NCBI GenBank assembly: GCA_020073385.1
Contig: JAIQFH010000003.1
Coordinates: 124,001-188,000, forward strand
Reading direction: 5' to 3'
Source: Terriglobia bacterium
GTDB lineage: Bacteria; Acidobacteriota; Terriglobia; Terriglobales; Acidobacteriaceae
Length of the DNA stretch: 64,000 nucleotides
The first letter of the stretch is position 1; every line of letters starts with the position of its first letter. The translations under genes were made by a program, and so were the position numbers. The notes beneath the pieces are model-generated. The model saw only the letters and a program-made list of their open reading frames with translations. It was not told the origin of the DNA and made no database searches. Shown piece after piece: positions 14,837-24,250 of this stretch.

Positions 14837-16033
14837 TTACTTCCCGACGCCCGACCACTCGGTCATCAGAACTGGCTGGCTGCTCTTGACGATGGTGGGA
14901 TACACGTTGTCGAAGCCCTTGTGGTCCGACGAGCTGTAATTCAGGATCAGCTTGGGCCCGAGCCCTGCATTCATCTCGTGAATCGACTCGATCGCAGAGA
15001 TGAACTTTTCTCGCGTCACATCTTTCCCGGCGCGCTTCAGTCCTTCAACCAGGACCATCGCATCCACAAATCCTTCAAGGCTGACAAATGTCGGCGCTTC
15101 TCCGGGCGAGTATCTCGCTAGGCATTTTCGATAAAGGGCGACGGTGGGGTAATCGATGCGGTCGTAAGGCGGCATCACCTGAGTGATGATGGTTCCTTCG
15201 GCATCCGATCCCGCCTCTTTGATGAACTCCTCTGTGCCAACAAAAGAGACGGTGAGGAATTGCGGCTTCCAGCCGTCGGAGTGCGCCTGCTTCACAATGG
15301 CGGCAGCCGGAGCGTAGGGGCCGGCGATGATGACGGCCTGCGGGTGTGCTGCCATTACTTCCTTCAGGCCGCCAGCAATGTCGACGCTGTTGCGGGTGAA
15401 CGTGCCCAGCCCCACTGGAGCAGCATTATGCTTCTGCAGTGCCAGCTTTACGCCATCCAGCACAGCTTTGCCGAATGGATCGTCCTGATAAATCACGCCG
15501 ATCTTGTGGATGTTCACTTCCCAGAGTTTGTCGACCTGCTCCCGAGTCTCGTCGTAGTACGAGGCGCGAACGTTGATGATTTCGTGTTTCAACGGTTCGT
15601 ACAGCAACTGCGCGCCGGTGAAGAGGCCTACCACTGGAATCTTTTCCTCTTGTGCCAAGGGCACATAGGCCTTGGCCGTGGGAGTGCCGACAAAGAATCC
15701 CAGGGCGAAGACTCCTTCCTTGGTCATGCGCTTGAAACAAGCGGGAGCACGGTCGGGGTCGTAGCTGTCATCAAAAGCCTGCAATTGAATCTTGCGGCCG
15801 AAGACTCCGCCGTCGTCGTTGATCATGTGGAGGTAGGCAGAGGCACCGAGCACAGTCTGGCGGCCAAGGAAGTGCGCCGGACCGTCCAATGCGGAGCACG
15901 ACCCGATCAATATGCTGTTATCGGTGACGCCCGGAGCTTCCGCCACCGCGGACGCCGCAAGTGCTGATGTGAGAAGCGCGAGCCCAATGCCGCGCAAAAA
16001 GGTGCATACCGCTCCCGTCCCAAGACGGCTCAT
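14837..16033 (-). CDS. periplasmic branched-chain amino acid-type binding protein (orphan)
   Basis: A type I periplasmic binding protein (LivK-like, 398 aa). The signal peptide (GIGLALLTSALAASAVAEA) is followed by the family opening ILIGSCSALDGPAHFLG, and by INDDGGVFGRKIQLQAFDDSYDP and FGKAVLDGVKLAL. The ATG at 16033 has GAGGAG 6 nt upstream. No ABC permease or ATPase gene is adjacent, which is unusual for a transporter subunit. It diverges across 255 bp from a large hybrid histidine kinase, so it may instead be a ligand-sensing partner. That link is only positional, and the ligand is unknown. Confidence 0.85.
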   Translation of the reverse strand: MSRLGTGAVCTFLRGIGLALLTSALAASAVAEAPGVTDNSILIGSCSALDGPAHFLGRQTVLGASAYLHMINDDGGVFGRKIQLQAFDDSYDPDRAPACFKRMTKEGVFALGFFVGTPTAKAYVPLAQEEKIPVVGLFTGAQLLYEPLKHEIINVRASYYDETREQVDKLWEVNIHKIGVIYQDDPFGKAVLDGVKLALQKHNAAPVGLGTFTRNSVDIAGGLKEVMAAHPQAVIIAGPYAPAAAIVKQAHSDGWKPQFLTVSFVGTEEFIKEAGSDAEGTIITQVMPPYDRIDYPTVALYRKCLARYSPGEAPTFVSLEGFVDAMVLVEGLKRAGKDVTREKFISAIESIHEMNAGLGPKLILNYSSSDHKGFDNVYPTIVKSSQPVLMTEWSGVGK

Positions 16034-16288
16034 GCCTATCTCCTCGTGCCAAGTATTTCCCCCGCACTGGGTTACACTCGCTGAGGTTCCAAGTTGTTAT
16101 GTGCGTGAGATCAGTTTGCTCATTGTGCCACGGAGAAGCGGTGCCCGCTCCACCTGCGCCTCACCAAAGTAACTAACGCCGTCCTGCATTGGGATGTCTC
16201 ATATCCGGATTACCCACGTAACTTTCTGGCGAGTACCTCGCGTTCTACCATGCTTGTGCACTGCGAGTTCAGAGGGGGAATCCGCGGG

Positions 16289-18838
16289 ATGGGCGAACGT
16301 GTCACCCAATCACGCCGTGCTGATTTGATTCGCGCCGGACGGCTCAAGAAAGCTCTGGAAACCGGGGCCGCTCCCTCATTTATTAATCCAGAAATCCCGC
16401 CAACGAATGGATCTTGCTCTAATTCCTCTTGCCCGGTGCCTCCGATCCTTGAGCCTCACCTGGAACAGGTGAGCGCCGAGGCTCGTTTACAGTTTTTCGA
16501 GCAGATGTTCCAGGCTTCTCCGGACGCACTGAGTATTGCTGACAGCGAACATCGAGTGGTCTGGGCCAACCAGACATTCATGGCGATGTTTGGCTACGCA
16601 GCGGGAGAAATCGTCGGCCAACCGCTGGAGAGTTTAGTAGTGCCGTCAAGCCGGCTGGCCGAATCCAAGTGGGTGACGGAGTCGCTGGCGAAAGGCGAGC
16701 GAACTACGCTCGAGACCAAGCGCCGGAAGAAAGACGGAACATTGCTCGATGTGTCCGTGTCCTGCGCTCCTCTTCTCCTCGACGGCAAAGTCGTAGGCTT
16801 CTATACCGGATATCACGACATCTCCGATCGCAAGCGCGTCGAAGCGCTCAGTTCGGCCTTGTATCGGGTGGCAGAGAAGAGCAGCAGCGCGCATGAGCTG
16901 CAGCAATTCTTCGCCGCTGTGCATGGCATTGTTGACGAGCTCATGCACGCGAAGAACTTCTACATTGCGATTTACGATCCCGCGACTGAGCTGCTCAGCT
17001 TCCCGTATTTCGTCGACGAGCAGGATTCTGCTCCTCCGCCAAAGAGGCTGGGTAAGGGATTGACTGACTACCTGATCCGTACGGGCGAATCGCTGCTGGC
17101 CACGCCCGAGGTTCTCGAAGGCATGGAGAACCGGGGCGAGGTGGCGCGGAATGGTTCGAAATCCCTGGACTGGATGGGCGTCCCACTGAAGGTAAACAAC
17201 CACACCTTTGGGGCACTTGTGGTGCAAACCTATTCGAAGAATATCCGCTATGGGGAACGGGACAAGGAGATCCTGACATTCGTCGCCCGCCAGGTAGCCA
17301 GCGCCGTCGAGATCAAGCGCAATGAGCAGGCCTTGCGGCGATCGGAGGCTCGTTACCGTTCGCTGGTACAAAGCTCAGTGTACGGAATATATCGCTCCAG
17401 CCTGGAAGGCAGATTCCTCGACGTCAACCCAGCGCTGATCACCATGTTGGGCTACGCATCCCCTGAAGAGGTGCTGCTGCTCGATCCTGAAAACGATGTG
17501 TTCGCGCAAGCCGAGGAACACGACCGACTGATCGATGAATTCCGCCGTACCGGACGGCTCGATGGATTCGAAGTGAAGTGGAAGCGCAAAGATGGCAGCG
17601 CGATCACCGTTCGCATCAGCGGACGCGCCGTCAGCAGCGCCGATGAGCCGGCGGATGTGCTGGAAGCCATCGCCGAGGACGTCACCGACCGCCGTGCGCT
17701 CGAAGATCAATTCCGCCAGGCGCAGAAGATGGAAGCCGTAGGGCGCCTCGCTGGTGGTGTGGCTCACGACTTCAATAACCTGCTGATGGTCATCAGCGGC
17801 TATGCCGAGGTGATTCTGGCGCAGGTGGATCCCGCAAGCCCGCTGCTCGAGAAGGGCCGCGCCATTCAACTCGCCGCCGATCGCGCCACCACGTTGACCC
17901 GTCAATTGCTGGCCTTCAGCCGAAAGCAGCTGCTCGAGCTGAAAGTAGTAGACGTGAATGCGATTGTGCAAGACATGGAGCGCCTGCTGCGTCCGCTGAT
18001 CGGCGAGAACATCGATCTGGTGACTGTCCTCTCTCCGGAAGCCGCTCATACCCGTGCCGACGCCGGCCAACTCGAACAAGTGATCATGAATCTCGTGGTC
18101 AATGCCAAGGATGCTATGCCCGCCGGAGGCAGACTCACGCTTCGGACAGAGAACGTGGTCCTCGACGAGAACCATCGCCGCGGTCAGCAGTTCATCCGGC
18201 CCGGCAACTACGTGACGCTTATGGTCAGCGACACCGGCATGGGAATGGATCGCGAGACGCAGTCGCGGATCTTCGAGCCGTTCTTTACCACGAAAGAAAA
18301 AGGCAAGGGAACCGGGCTGGGCCTTTCCACCGTTTATGGAATCGTGAAGCAGAGCGGCGGATATGTGATGGTGCAGAGCGAACTGGGACGTGGCACGACC
18401 TTCCAAATATACCTCCCGCTGGTGAAAGGAACGGTAGAAAAGCGTTCCGTTACCGTTCCTGAAGCCGTGGGTGGAACAGAAACGATCCTGCTGGTGGAGG
18501 ACGAGGAATCGGTGCGCCAGCTGGTGCGCGATACGCTTTCCGCCAAAGGTTACAAGGTACTGGAGGCCGAAAACGGCGAGGCTGGCTTTGCCGCGGCAGC
18601 CAGCCACCAGGGAAAACTCGACCTGGTCATCACCGACGTCGTCATGCCCGGTATGGGCGGACGCGAGATGGTGAAGCAACTGATCGAAACCCGTCCCGGA
18701 ATCAAAGTGCTCTATCTGTCGGGATACACCGAAGACGCGATTATCAGCGATGGCTCCATCGAGAAGGGAACCGCGTTCCTGCAAAAGCCGTTTACCCTAC
18801 AGAGCCTCTCTCGGAAAGTAAGAGAAGTTTTAGGATAG
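16289..18838 (+). CDS. hybrid sensor histidine kinase (PAS-GAF-PAS-HisKA-HATPase-REC)
   Basis: A cytoplasmic two-component kinase of 849 aa from the ATG at 16289, which follows GAGGGGGAA (the ORF opens at 16250 without a Shine-Dalgarno). The order is: PAS at about 65-180 (QASPDALSIADSEHRVVWANQTFM), GAF at 185-330, a second PAS at 335-460, then HisKA with the phospho-acceptor in GGVAHDFNNLL (about H493). The ATPase follows with NLVVNAKDAMP, DTGMGMD and GTGLGL. A C-terminal receiver has ILLVEDEE and phospho-aspartate in VITDVVMPGM. No transmembrane segment is seen, so it senses an internal signal or a partner protein. Its output regulator is not adjacent. Confidence 0.93.
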   Translation: MGERVTQSRRADLIRAGRLKKALETGAAPSFINPEIPPTNGSCSNSSCPVPPILEPHLEQVSAEARLQFFEQMFQASPDALSIADSEHRVVWANQTFMAMFGYAAGEIVGQPLESLVVPSSRLAESKWVTESLAKGERTTLETKRRKKDGTLLDVSVSCAPLLLDGKVVGFYTGYHDISDRKRVEALSSALYRVAEKSSSAHELQQFFAAVHGIVDELMHAKNFYIAIYDPATELLSFPYFVDEQDSAPPPKRLGKGLTDYLIRTGESLLATPEVLEGMENRGEVARNGSKSLDWMGVPLKVNNHTFGALVVQTYSKNIRYGERDKEILTFVARQVASAVEIKRNEQALRRSEARYRSLVQSSVYGIYRSSLEGRFLDVNPALITMLGYASPEEVLLLDPENDVFAQAEEHDRLIDEFRRTGRLDGFEVKWKRKDGSAITVRISGRAVSSADEPADVLEAIAEDVTDRRALEDQFRQAQKMEAVGRLAGGVAHDFNNLLMVISGYAEVILAQVDPASPLLEKGRAIQLAADRATTLTRQLLAFSRKQLLELKVVDVNAIVQDMERLLRPLIGENIDLVTVLSPEAAHTRADAGQLEQVIMNLVVNAKDAMPAGGRLTLRTENVVLDENHRRGQQFIRPGNYVTLMVSDTGMGMDRETQSRIFEPFFTTKEKGKGTGLGLSTVYGIVKQSGGYVMVQSELGRGTTFQIYLPLVKGTVEKRSVTVPEAVGGTETILLVEDEESVRQLVRDTLSAKGYKVLEAENGEAGFAAAASHQGKLDLVITDVVMPGMGGREMVKQLIETRPGIKVLYLSGYTEDAIISDGSIEKGTAFLQKPFTLQSLSRKVREVLG

Positions 18839-19019
18839 CGTTGCCATAGCGCCGACATCCCATCGACTACGCCCAAGGCAGGCCCGGCCGGCTACCGCTT
18901 CGGAGACCACATCAAAGTCTGCAACTTTTTCCTGCCGTTCGCGTCCCATTTGATGAACAATCAGATATAGCACCCGAATCCGTCTGTGGCGGATGGCGCG
19001 TACAAGAGGTGGGGTTCTT

Positions 19020-19982
19020 ATGCTTATCAAGAAAGCGGAAGACATTCGTTCCTCGGAAATCACACCGAAGAGCCTTTACCTGAATCGCCGCAAGTTTCTG
19101 GCAGAGGCGGCCATGGCCGGAGCCGCCGCGGCAATCGGCGTGGGACTGAAAGAGACGATTTCCCCTTCCACGAGTGTGCTGGCAGGGAACAAAATCGACG
19201 GGGTTAAGAAAAGCTCTCTCAGCACCACCGAGACGGTCACGCCCTACAACGACGTGACCCATTACAACAACTACTACGAGTTCGGAACTGAGAAAGATGA
19301 GCCTGCCGAGATGGCGAAGAATTTCCGTACTCGTCCGTGGAAGGTCAAGATCGAAGGCCAGGTGGAAAAGAAGCAGGAGCTCGACATCGACACCATTCTC
19401 AAGATGGCTCCTCCTGAGGAGCGCATTTATCGTCATCGCTGTGTCGAAGGATGGTCGATTGTTGTTCCCTGGGTCGGCTTCTCTCTCAGCGAACTCATTA
19501 AAAGAGTCAACCCCACGAGTAAGGCCAGGTACGTCGAGTTCACCAGCCTGTTTGACCTGACGCGGATGCCCGGCCAGCGCCGGCAGGTGCTCGATTGGCC
19601 CTACGTCGAAGGCCTGCGCATGGACGAGGCCATGAACCCTCTGGCCCTGCTCTGCTTCGGTATGTACGGGGAAGAACTTCCCAACCAGGATGGCGCGCCG
19701 CTGCGCATCGTCTTGCCGTGGAAGTATGGATTCAAGAGTTCAAAGGCGATCGTGCGCATCCGCTTCGTCGAAAAACAGCCGCTGAATAGCTGGAACATTT
19801 CAGCTCCAATGGAGTACGGCTTCTACGCCAACGTGAACCCAAACGTGGATCACCCGCGCTGGAGCCAGGCCAAAGAACGGCGGCTGGGCGAATTCCTGAA
19901 GCGTCCGACGCTGATGTTCAACGGCTACGGCGATCAGGTGGCGAGCCTGTACAACGGGATGGACTTGAAAAAGAACTACTAG
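19020..19982 (+). CDS. msrP: MsrP, molybdenum methionine-sulfoxide reductase catalytic subunit
   Basis: Periplasmic molybdopterin enzyme that repairs oxidised methionines in envelope proteins. It starts [17 protein letters not shown], the standard family N-terminus, with a Tat signal [18 protein letters not shown]. The ATG at 19020 has AGAGGTGGGG just upstream and is preferred over the ORF opening at 18993. The molybdenum-ligand cysteine lies in RHRCVEGW (about C141). [19 protein letters not shown] is another family block. The length (320 aa) is normal. The haem partner msrQ follows on the same strand after an 85-bp hairpin repeat. Confidence 0.95.
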   Translation: MLIKKAEDIRSSEITPKSLYLNRRKFLAEAAMAGAAAAIGVGLKETISPSTSVLAGNKIDGVKKSSLSTTETVTPYNDVTHYNNYYEFGTEKDEPAEMAKNFRTRPWKVKIEGQVEKKQELDIDTILKMAPPEERIYRHRCVEGWSIVVPWVGFSLSELIKRVNPTSKARYVEFTSLFDLTRMPGQRRQVLDWPYVEGLRMDEAMNPLALLCFGMYGEELPNQDGAPLRIVLPWKYGFKSSKAIVRIRFVEKQPLNSWNISAPMEYGFYANVNPNVDHPRWSQAKERRLGEFLKRPTLMFNGYGDQVASLYNGMDLKKNY

Positions 19983-19988
19983 AAGCGG

Positions 19989-20060
19989 ACTTCAGGCATC
20001 AGACCTCAGACCTCGGAACGTGAGAAAAACTTAGGTCTGAGGTCCGACGCCTGACGCCAC
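19989..20060. repeat. inverted repeat between msrP and msrQ
   Basis: CTTCAGGCATCAGACCTCAGACCTC pairs imperfectly with GGTCTGAGGTCCGACGCCTGA to give a long hairpin. A related fragment (GAGGTCCGAAGCCCAAGGTCCGACGCC) lies before the lolC-like gene at about 38529. It may reduce read-through between the two msr genes. Confidence 0.6.
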
Positions 20061-20067
20061 ATTTCGA

Positions 20068-20694
20068 ATGCATCGTTACTTCAAACCCGTCGTCTTCCTC
20101 GCCTGCCTGGTACCTCTCGGCAGGCTGGCGTGGCGCGGGCTTCACGCGGGTCTCGGCGCCAATCCGATCGAGTTCATCACCCACTCGACCGGCGACTGGA
20201 CGCTGACCTTTCTCCTCGTCACTCTTTCTATCACTCCGCTGCGCAAGCTCACACGCCAGTACTGGCTGATCAGCTTCCGCCGCATGCTCGGGCTTTTTGC
20301 TTTCTTCTATGGCATTCTGCATCTGACGACCTACGTCTGGCTCGACAAGTTCTTCGACGTGCATGAGATGTTGCACGACATCGCCAAGCGCAGATTCATC
20401 ACCGCGGGCATGACCGCCTTCGCCTTGATGATTCCGCTGGCGCTGACGTCGACGAAGTGGTCGATCCGCAAGCTGGGCAAGCGCTGGCAGATACTACATC
20501 GTTTGATCTATTTCAGCGCCGCCGCCGGAGTGATTCACTACATCTGGCTGGTGAAGGCGGACTTGAAGAAACCTCTGGAGTATGCGTTCGTGCTGGGGAT
20601 GCTGCTGATGTATCGCGTAATCGCCTGGGCAATTGACCGGAGAGCGAGTCCCAACCGAGTTGTAGAGCCGAGGCGCCAGATTGCTATTCAATAG
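20068..20694 (+). CDS. msrQ: MsrQ, haem-binding membrane subunit of the MsrPQ system
   Basis: A 208-aa inner-membrane b-type haem protein that passes quinone-derived electrons to MsrP. About five to six transmembrane segments are visible: VVFLACLVPLGRLAWRG, the block WTLTFLLVTLSITPL, MLGLFAFFYGILHLTTYVW, the segment FITAGMTAFALMIPLALT, and ILHRLIYFSAAAGVIHYIWLV. Conserved histidines (ILHLTTY, LHRLIYF, VIHYIW) are candidate haem ligands. The family pattern TLSITPLRK and GKRWQILHRLIYFS is intact. It lies 85 bp after msrP. Confidence 0.95.
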   Translation: MHRYFKPVVFLACLVPLGRLAWRGLHAGLGANPIEFITHSTGDWTLTFLLVTLSITPLRKLTRQYWLISFRRMLGLFAFFYGILHLTTYVWLDKFFDVHEMLHDIAKRRFITAGMTAFALMIPLALTSTKWSIRKLGKRWQILHRLIYFSAAAGVIHYIWLVKADLKKPLEYAFVLGMLLMYRVIAWAIDRRASPNRVVEPRRQIAIQ

Positions 20695-20779
20695 AGGTCG
20701 GTGCGGTCCAGTTCGCATAGCCGTGCCGCAAGCTTATTCCAAAACCTAGCGAATAGTCTCTGGTCGGGCTAATCGAGCA

Positions 20780-20846
20780 GGGTAGGGATGCTTCGACTCC
20801 GCCGGAGTTCCGCTTCGCTACACTCCGGCTGCGCTCAGCATGACAA
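20780..20846 (+). repeat. GGGATGCTTCGACTCCGCC...GCTCAGCATGACA dispersed repeat
   Basis: A palindromic unit (CTCCGCCGGAGTTCCGC...CACTCCGGCTGCGCTCAG) of a type known to recur in many Acidobacteriota genomes. Only one copy is in this window. A short GACTA-type tandem run (CTAACGACTAGCGACTG) follows at about 20878. Confidence 0.45.
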
Positions 20847-20905
20847 AGTTGTTGGAGAGTTCGGCCAACAACCAAGGACTAACGACTAGCGACTGTTGAG
20901 ACACG

Positions 20906-20943
20906 AAGGGCGCGGTCGAGTTCGATTTCTCGCCGCGCCCTTT
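20906..20943. terminator. bidirectional hairpin terminator
   Basis: AAGGGCGCGG...CCGCGCCCTT is a 10-bp stem with a 17-nt loop, followed by TTGTTC on the plus strand. It begins 8 nt past the stop of the minus-strand lipoprotein gene and can also end msrPQ transcripts from the other side. Confidence 0.55.
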
Positions 20944-20951
20944 GTTCGTTC

Positions 20952-22676
20952 CTATTTCGAGCGAGTCCGCGGGGCATTCGTCGGGCGGGTGTGAGGCGTG
21001 CCTTTCCGGGCGGATTTAGCACGTGGAGAGGCGTTGACACGTAGTGTTGTCAGATGACTCGCCACCACGTTCGACTGAGCGCTTGCGTTCTGTTTTACGA
21101 ATGCACCGAGCGCGATGTAGGCATCGTTCACGTTGGCCTCCGTACTGACCACAACTGCTGTGGAACTGTCTACGACATAGGTGGTCAGATCGTAGCCGTT
21201 TCGACCGGGGGTGACAGTTCCGCGACCAGAGACAGTTGCGTCGGCTGCATAAGTCGAAGAGAAGGTATTCTTGAAACTGGTCGATCCCTGATCGTTGAAA
21301 TCGATAATGCCGTTGAAATGCCCGTTGTTATTCGTGAACTCAGCGATATCATCCTCCGAACTGCCACTGTTGGCCGTGACAAACAGGCCACTCAGATTCA
21401 TGCCATAGCCCTCACCTGAGGCGAGGGTTGTGGCCGTTTGCGGGTAGGCGATACCGTTGGTCGACCCTGCATCATCAATCTCTAGCATTTGGAGGCCGCC
21501 GCTCGAGGGATACACCGCAAACACGCAGGCACTGCAGCCTAACCCGTCGTTCCCATTGATGAAGCCAGTAAGCGTGAGCTCAGCGCGGCCTCCGGTCAGA
21601 GCGGTATAAGTACCTGTAAAGTTGACTGTGGAGGCAACACCAAAATCATTGACGTCTTGCACGGAGTCGGAAACGATGGTTCCACTCCCATCGGCATGGA
21701 GTAGGCCAGCGGCTGTGAACGGTCCCATCACATTACTTGCGTTGTCGAAGCCCGCCACTGTAAACACGTTGTTGCCGGTAGGAATCGAGGACGTCTGCGT
21801 AAACGCATCTCCAACCAGAACAGGAAGCGCGTCAGTTTCAATGAACTTCAGATGCGTGGCATCGATCGGGAAGACGTCAAAAGTGTAGGTAACCGCACTC
21901 GCGCCGCTTCCTGACGTGATTGTAGCCGTGCCGAAACCTTGTCCGAGAGTTATTCCGCCGCCGGTGACAGCAACATTCGTTGCGCCGCTCGAGAAACAGT
22001 TATTGTTAAAGTCCTCCACTCCGCCGGTGATGTGGCCGCTAGAGTCCAGCGTGAACGCCCCAACGGTAGCGTACGGGATTACAACAGAACCACCGGCATT
22101 AAGGTTGCAGAACACAGTGTCGAAGCCGGAGCTGCCAGTAAAATTGAACGCATATGAGTTCCCATTGATGTTGGCCTGGGTGACCGCGCTCTGCGCATCG
22201 AGGGTGCCGCTGGCGCTTCCGAAAGTCTCAAATTGCGTTACCAATCCGTGCGTGCTCGAAGTCAGCACGTAGTCGAACTGGAATGTTCCTGAATTCTGAG
22301 TTTGCAGCGTCAGGAGACCTGCTGGAAGGCTGGGACTTCCGGTCGGACGGCCATCCGAGCCGACACTATACGTACCGGACGTGATGGTATCGAGTATCAG
22401 GCCGTTGCTGGCTGTGCTGTTCTGATCAAGCACTCCGCCTGTGATGTTGCCGTTTCCGTCGGCAGTGAACACACCCATGATCGTCACAAAATCATTGAAC
22501 TGATCAGCTGCCGTGCCCGTCACCGAAAATACGTAATTCCCATTCAGATTGCTATTGCTGAAACTCCCGCTCGGGGGCGGGTTGACCGGAGGATTGCTGC
22601 TCCCTCCTCCACAGGCAGCCAGAACTGCGATTGATGAAAGGATCACGGGCAGAATGAAGTGATTGCGTAGCGACAT
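20952..22676 (-). CDS. repetitive surface lipoprotein, Acidobacteriota type
   Basis: A 574-aa exported lipoprotein with a clear lipobox (SIAVLAACGGG) and a Pro/Asn/Ser linker. Three to four beta-rich units of about 130 residues each contain patterns such as NGNYVFSVTG, then GVFTADGNGNITGGVLD, AFTLDSSGHITGGVEDFN and LLHADGSGTIVSDSVQDVN. The C-terminus is a basic low-complexity tail (RAKSARKGTPHTRPTNAPRTRSK). The function is unknown; similar proteins are abundant in Acidobacteriota. A GGGGG run lies just before the ATG. It is not part of an obvious operon. Confidence 0.8.
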   Translation of the reverse strand: MSLRNHFILPVILSSIAVLAACGGGSSNPPVNPPPSGSFSNSNLNGNYVFSVTGTAADQFNDFVTIMGVFTADGNGNITGGVLDQNSTASNGLILDTITSGTYSVGSDGRPTGSPSLPAGLLTLQTQNSGTFQFDYVLTSSTHGLVTQFETFGSASGTLDAQSAVTQANINGNSYAFNFTGSSGFDTVFCNLNAGGSVVIPYATVGAFTLDSSGHITGGVEDFNNNCFSSGATNVAVTGGGITLGQGFGTATITSGSGASAVTYTFDVFPIDATHLKFIETDALPVLVGDAFTQTSSIPTGNNVFTVAGFDNASNVMGPFTAAGLLHADGSGTIVSDSVQDVNDFGVASTVNFTGTYTALTGGRAELTLTGFINGNDGLGCSACVFAVYPSSGGLQMLEIDDAGSTNGIAYPQTATTLASGEGYGMNLSGLFVTANSGSSEDDIAEFTNNNGHFNGIIDFNDQGSTSFKNTFSSTYAADATVSGRGTVTPGRNGYDLTTYVVDSSTAVVVSTEANVNDAYIALGAFVKQNASAQSNVVASHLTTLRVNASPRAKSARKGTPHTRPTNAPRTRSK

Positions 22677-22835
22677 AACATCCCCCTGATATAGCTTTGG
22701 CCCAGAAAGCCAGATTCTTGGCTCAGACTAGCACGTGTGACTTGTCGCTTGATTCAACCCGAACCTGGAAAATAAGTAGCGGAAGGTGACCAAAGTTTTT
22801 CAAGGGTTTACAAAGTTCACAATTGCCAACAAAAC

Positions 22836-22925
22836 AAATTGCAGATTGAAGATTTTAGATTGCAGATTGAAACCGTCTCTGGGTCATTACGCAATCTGAA
22901 ATCTGCAATCGTCAATCTGAAATTG
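22836..22925. repeat. AATCTGCAATC-type inverted repeat downstream of mtnA
   Basis: GCAGATTGAAGATTTTAGATTGCAGATTGA pairs with CAATCTGAAATCTGCAATCGTCAATCTG about 25 nt away. The arms are themselves tandem ~9-mers. The element abuts the mtnA stop codon and may act as its transcript end. Confidence 0.55.
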
Positions 22926-23981
22926 TTACTTCTGCACTTCCGCCTCCTGCCCGGCGAGCCGCCGAAGGGACTCGTCGTAGGGTGCGCGCGCCACACCCCT
23001 TTCGGTAATGATGGCCGCTACGTACTTCGCCGGGGTCACGTCAAACGCTGGGTTCTCGACTGCAACGCCGTCGGGCACCATCTGCTTGCCCGCGATGTGC
23101 GTCACTTCTTTGCCATCCCGTTGCTCGATGGGAATCCCGGCTCCGTCTGGACACGCCATATCCACGGTCGAGATCGGTGCCGCGACGTAGAAGGGAATTC
23201 CGTGCTCTTTGGCCAGTATCGCAACCGTGTATGTCCCGATCTTGTTCGCCACGTCACCATTGGCCGCGATGCGATCCGCGCCCACGACGATGGCTCCGAT
23301 CTTCCCCTGCTTCATCATCGCGCCCGCCATGTTGTCGGAGATTACCGTTGTCGGGATTCCGTCCTTCATCAACTCCCACGCGGTGAGGCGAGAGCCCTGC
23401 AGAAATGGCCGCGTCTCGTCGGCATAGACGTGAATCTTCTTTCCTTGCTCAACGGCCGCGCGGATCACGCCCAGCGCTGTGCCATATCCTGCTGTTGCTA
23501 GTGCTCCGGCATTGCAGTGCGTGAGCACTCCACCGTCACTCGGCATGAGCGTGGCGCCATGTCGTCCCATGGCCTGGTTGGCCGCGATGTCTTCAGCGTG
23601 CATGCGCTGCGCCTCTTCGATCAGGTCGCGTTTGATCTGCGGAATCGGACGGATGCGGATGCGATCAAACTTCTCCTGCATCCGCCGGATCGCCCAGAAG
23701 AGATTCACCGCAGTCGGCCGCGTTTTGCTGATGAGATCGCAGATGGCGTCGAAGTCACGCTTCAGATCGCCTGTAGTTTCGGCTTTGGAATTGTTCACGC
23801 CGAGCGCGATGCCCATACCAGCCGCCACGCCGATCGCGGGGGCCCCGCGCACTACCATGTTGCGGATCACGTCTGCAACCTGCTGATGTGTTTTGCAGGT
23901 TACGTACACTTCTTCGGTCGGCAGCTTCGTCTGGTCGATGAAGCGCACGCCTTTGTCGGTCCATTCGAGAGTTTGAATCAT
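22926..23981 (-). CDS. mtnA: MtnA, S-methyl-5-thioribose-1-phosphate isomerase
   Basis: Methionine salvage enzyme converting methylthioribose-1-phosphate to methylthioribulose-1-phosphate. From the ATG at 23981 it is 351 aa. Diagnostic blocks are [16 protein letters not shown], then [20 protein letters not shown] with the catalytic cysteine, [26 protein letters not shown] with the catalytic aspartate, and [19 protein letters not shown]. The ORF opens 15 codons earlier, but the ATG at 23981 overlaps the stop of the upstream small membrane gene (ATGA), which indicates coupling. Other salvage genes (mtnB, mtnC, mtnK) are not nearby. Confidence 0.95.
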   Translation of the reverse strand: MIQTLEWTDKGVRFIDQTKLPTEEVYVTCKTHQQVADVIRNMVVRGAPAIGVAAGMGIALGVNNSKAETTGDLKRDFDAICDLISKTRPTAVNLFWAIRRMQEKFDRIRIRPIPQIKRDLIEEAQRMHAEDIAANQAMGRHGATLMPSDGGVLTHCNAGALATAGYGTALGVIRAAVEQGKKIHVYADETRPFLQGSRLTAWELMKDGIPTTVISDNMAGAMMKQGKIGAIVVGADRIAANGDVANKIGTYTVAILAKEHGIPFYVAAPISTVDMACPDGAGIPIEQRDGKEVTHIAGKQMVPDGVAVENPAFDVTPAKYVAAIITERGVARAPYDESLRRLAGQEAEVQK

Positions 23982-24226
23982 AGGGAGTTTTGTGAGTTGC
24001 CGGACTTTTGCCGCTCCGCCCACCAATAAAGAAAGGACATTGTGACGGCGAGAGCCAATCCTTCCGCGATCACCCGAATTACCAATCTCCCGGGCAGTTC
24101 GAATAATGCGGCCATCGTCGGGGGGATGAACAAGAACAATACAAAGCGAACCACATATTGCTTCCAGCGTTCAACAAGAATGCCCTGTGCCATAAAAGGT
24201 TTCATCTTAGTTGAGGCTTCGGTCAT
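23978..24226 (-). CDS. small membrane protein between pyrE and mtnA
   Basis: An 82-aa protein with two hydrophobic segments ([21 protein letters not shown] and [21 protein letters not shown]) and charged ends, so probably a two-helix inner-membrane protein. It is supported as real by a strong Shine-Dalgarno (GGGAGGG, 5 nt before ATG), by lying 24 bp after pyrE, and by a 4-bp ATGA overlap with mtnA. No family is recognised. It may be a helper unrelated to either neighbour. Confidence 0.7.
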   Translation of the reverse strand: MTEASTKMKPFMAQGILVERWKQYVVRFVLFLFIPPTMAALFELPGRLVIRVIAEGLALAVTMSFLYWWAERQKSGNSQNSL

Positions 24227-24250
24227 ACGGCCCTCCCGGCAGGCTCCGCG

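Noticed and set aside
17375-18784. A 469-aa antisense ORF over the histidine kinase
   Set aside because: It mirrors the coding strand of a clear kinase, and its composition (His/Gln/Leu-rich) is that of an antisense shadow.
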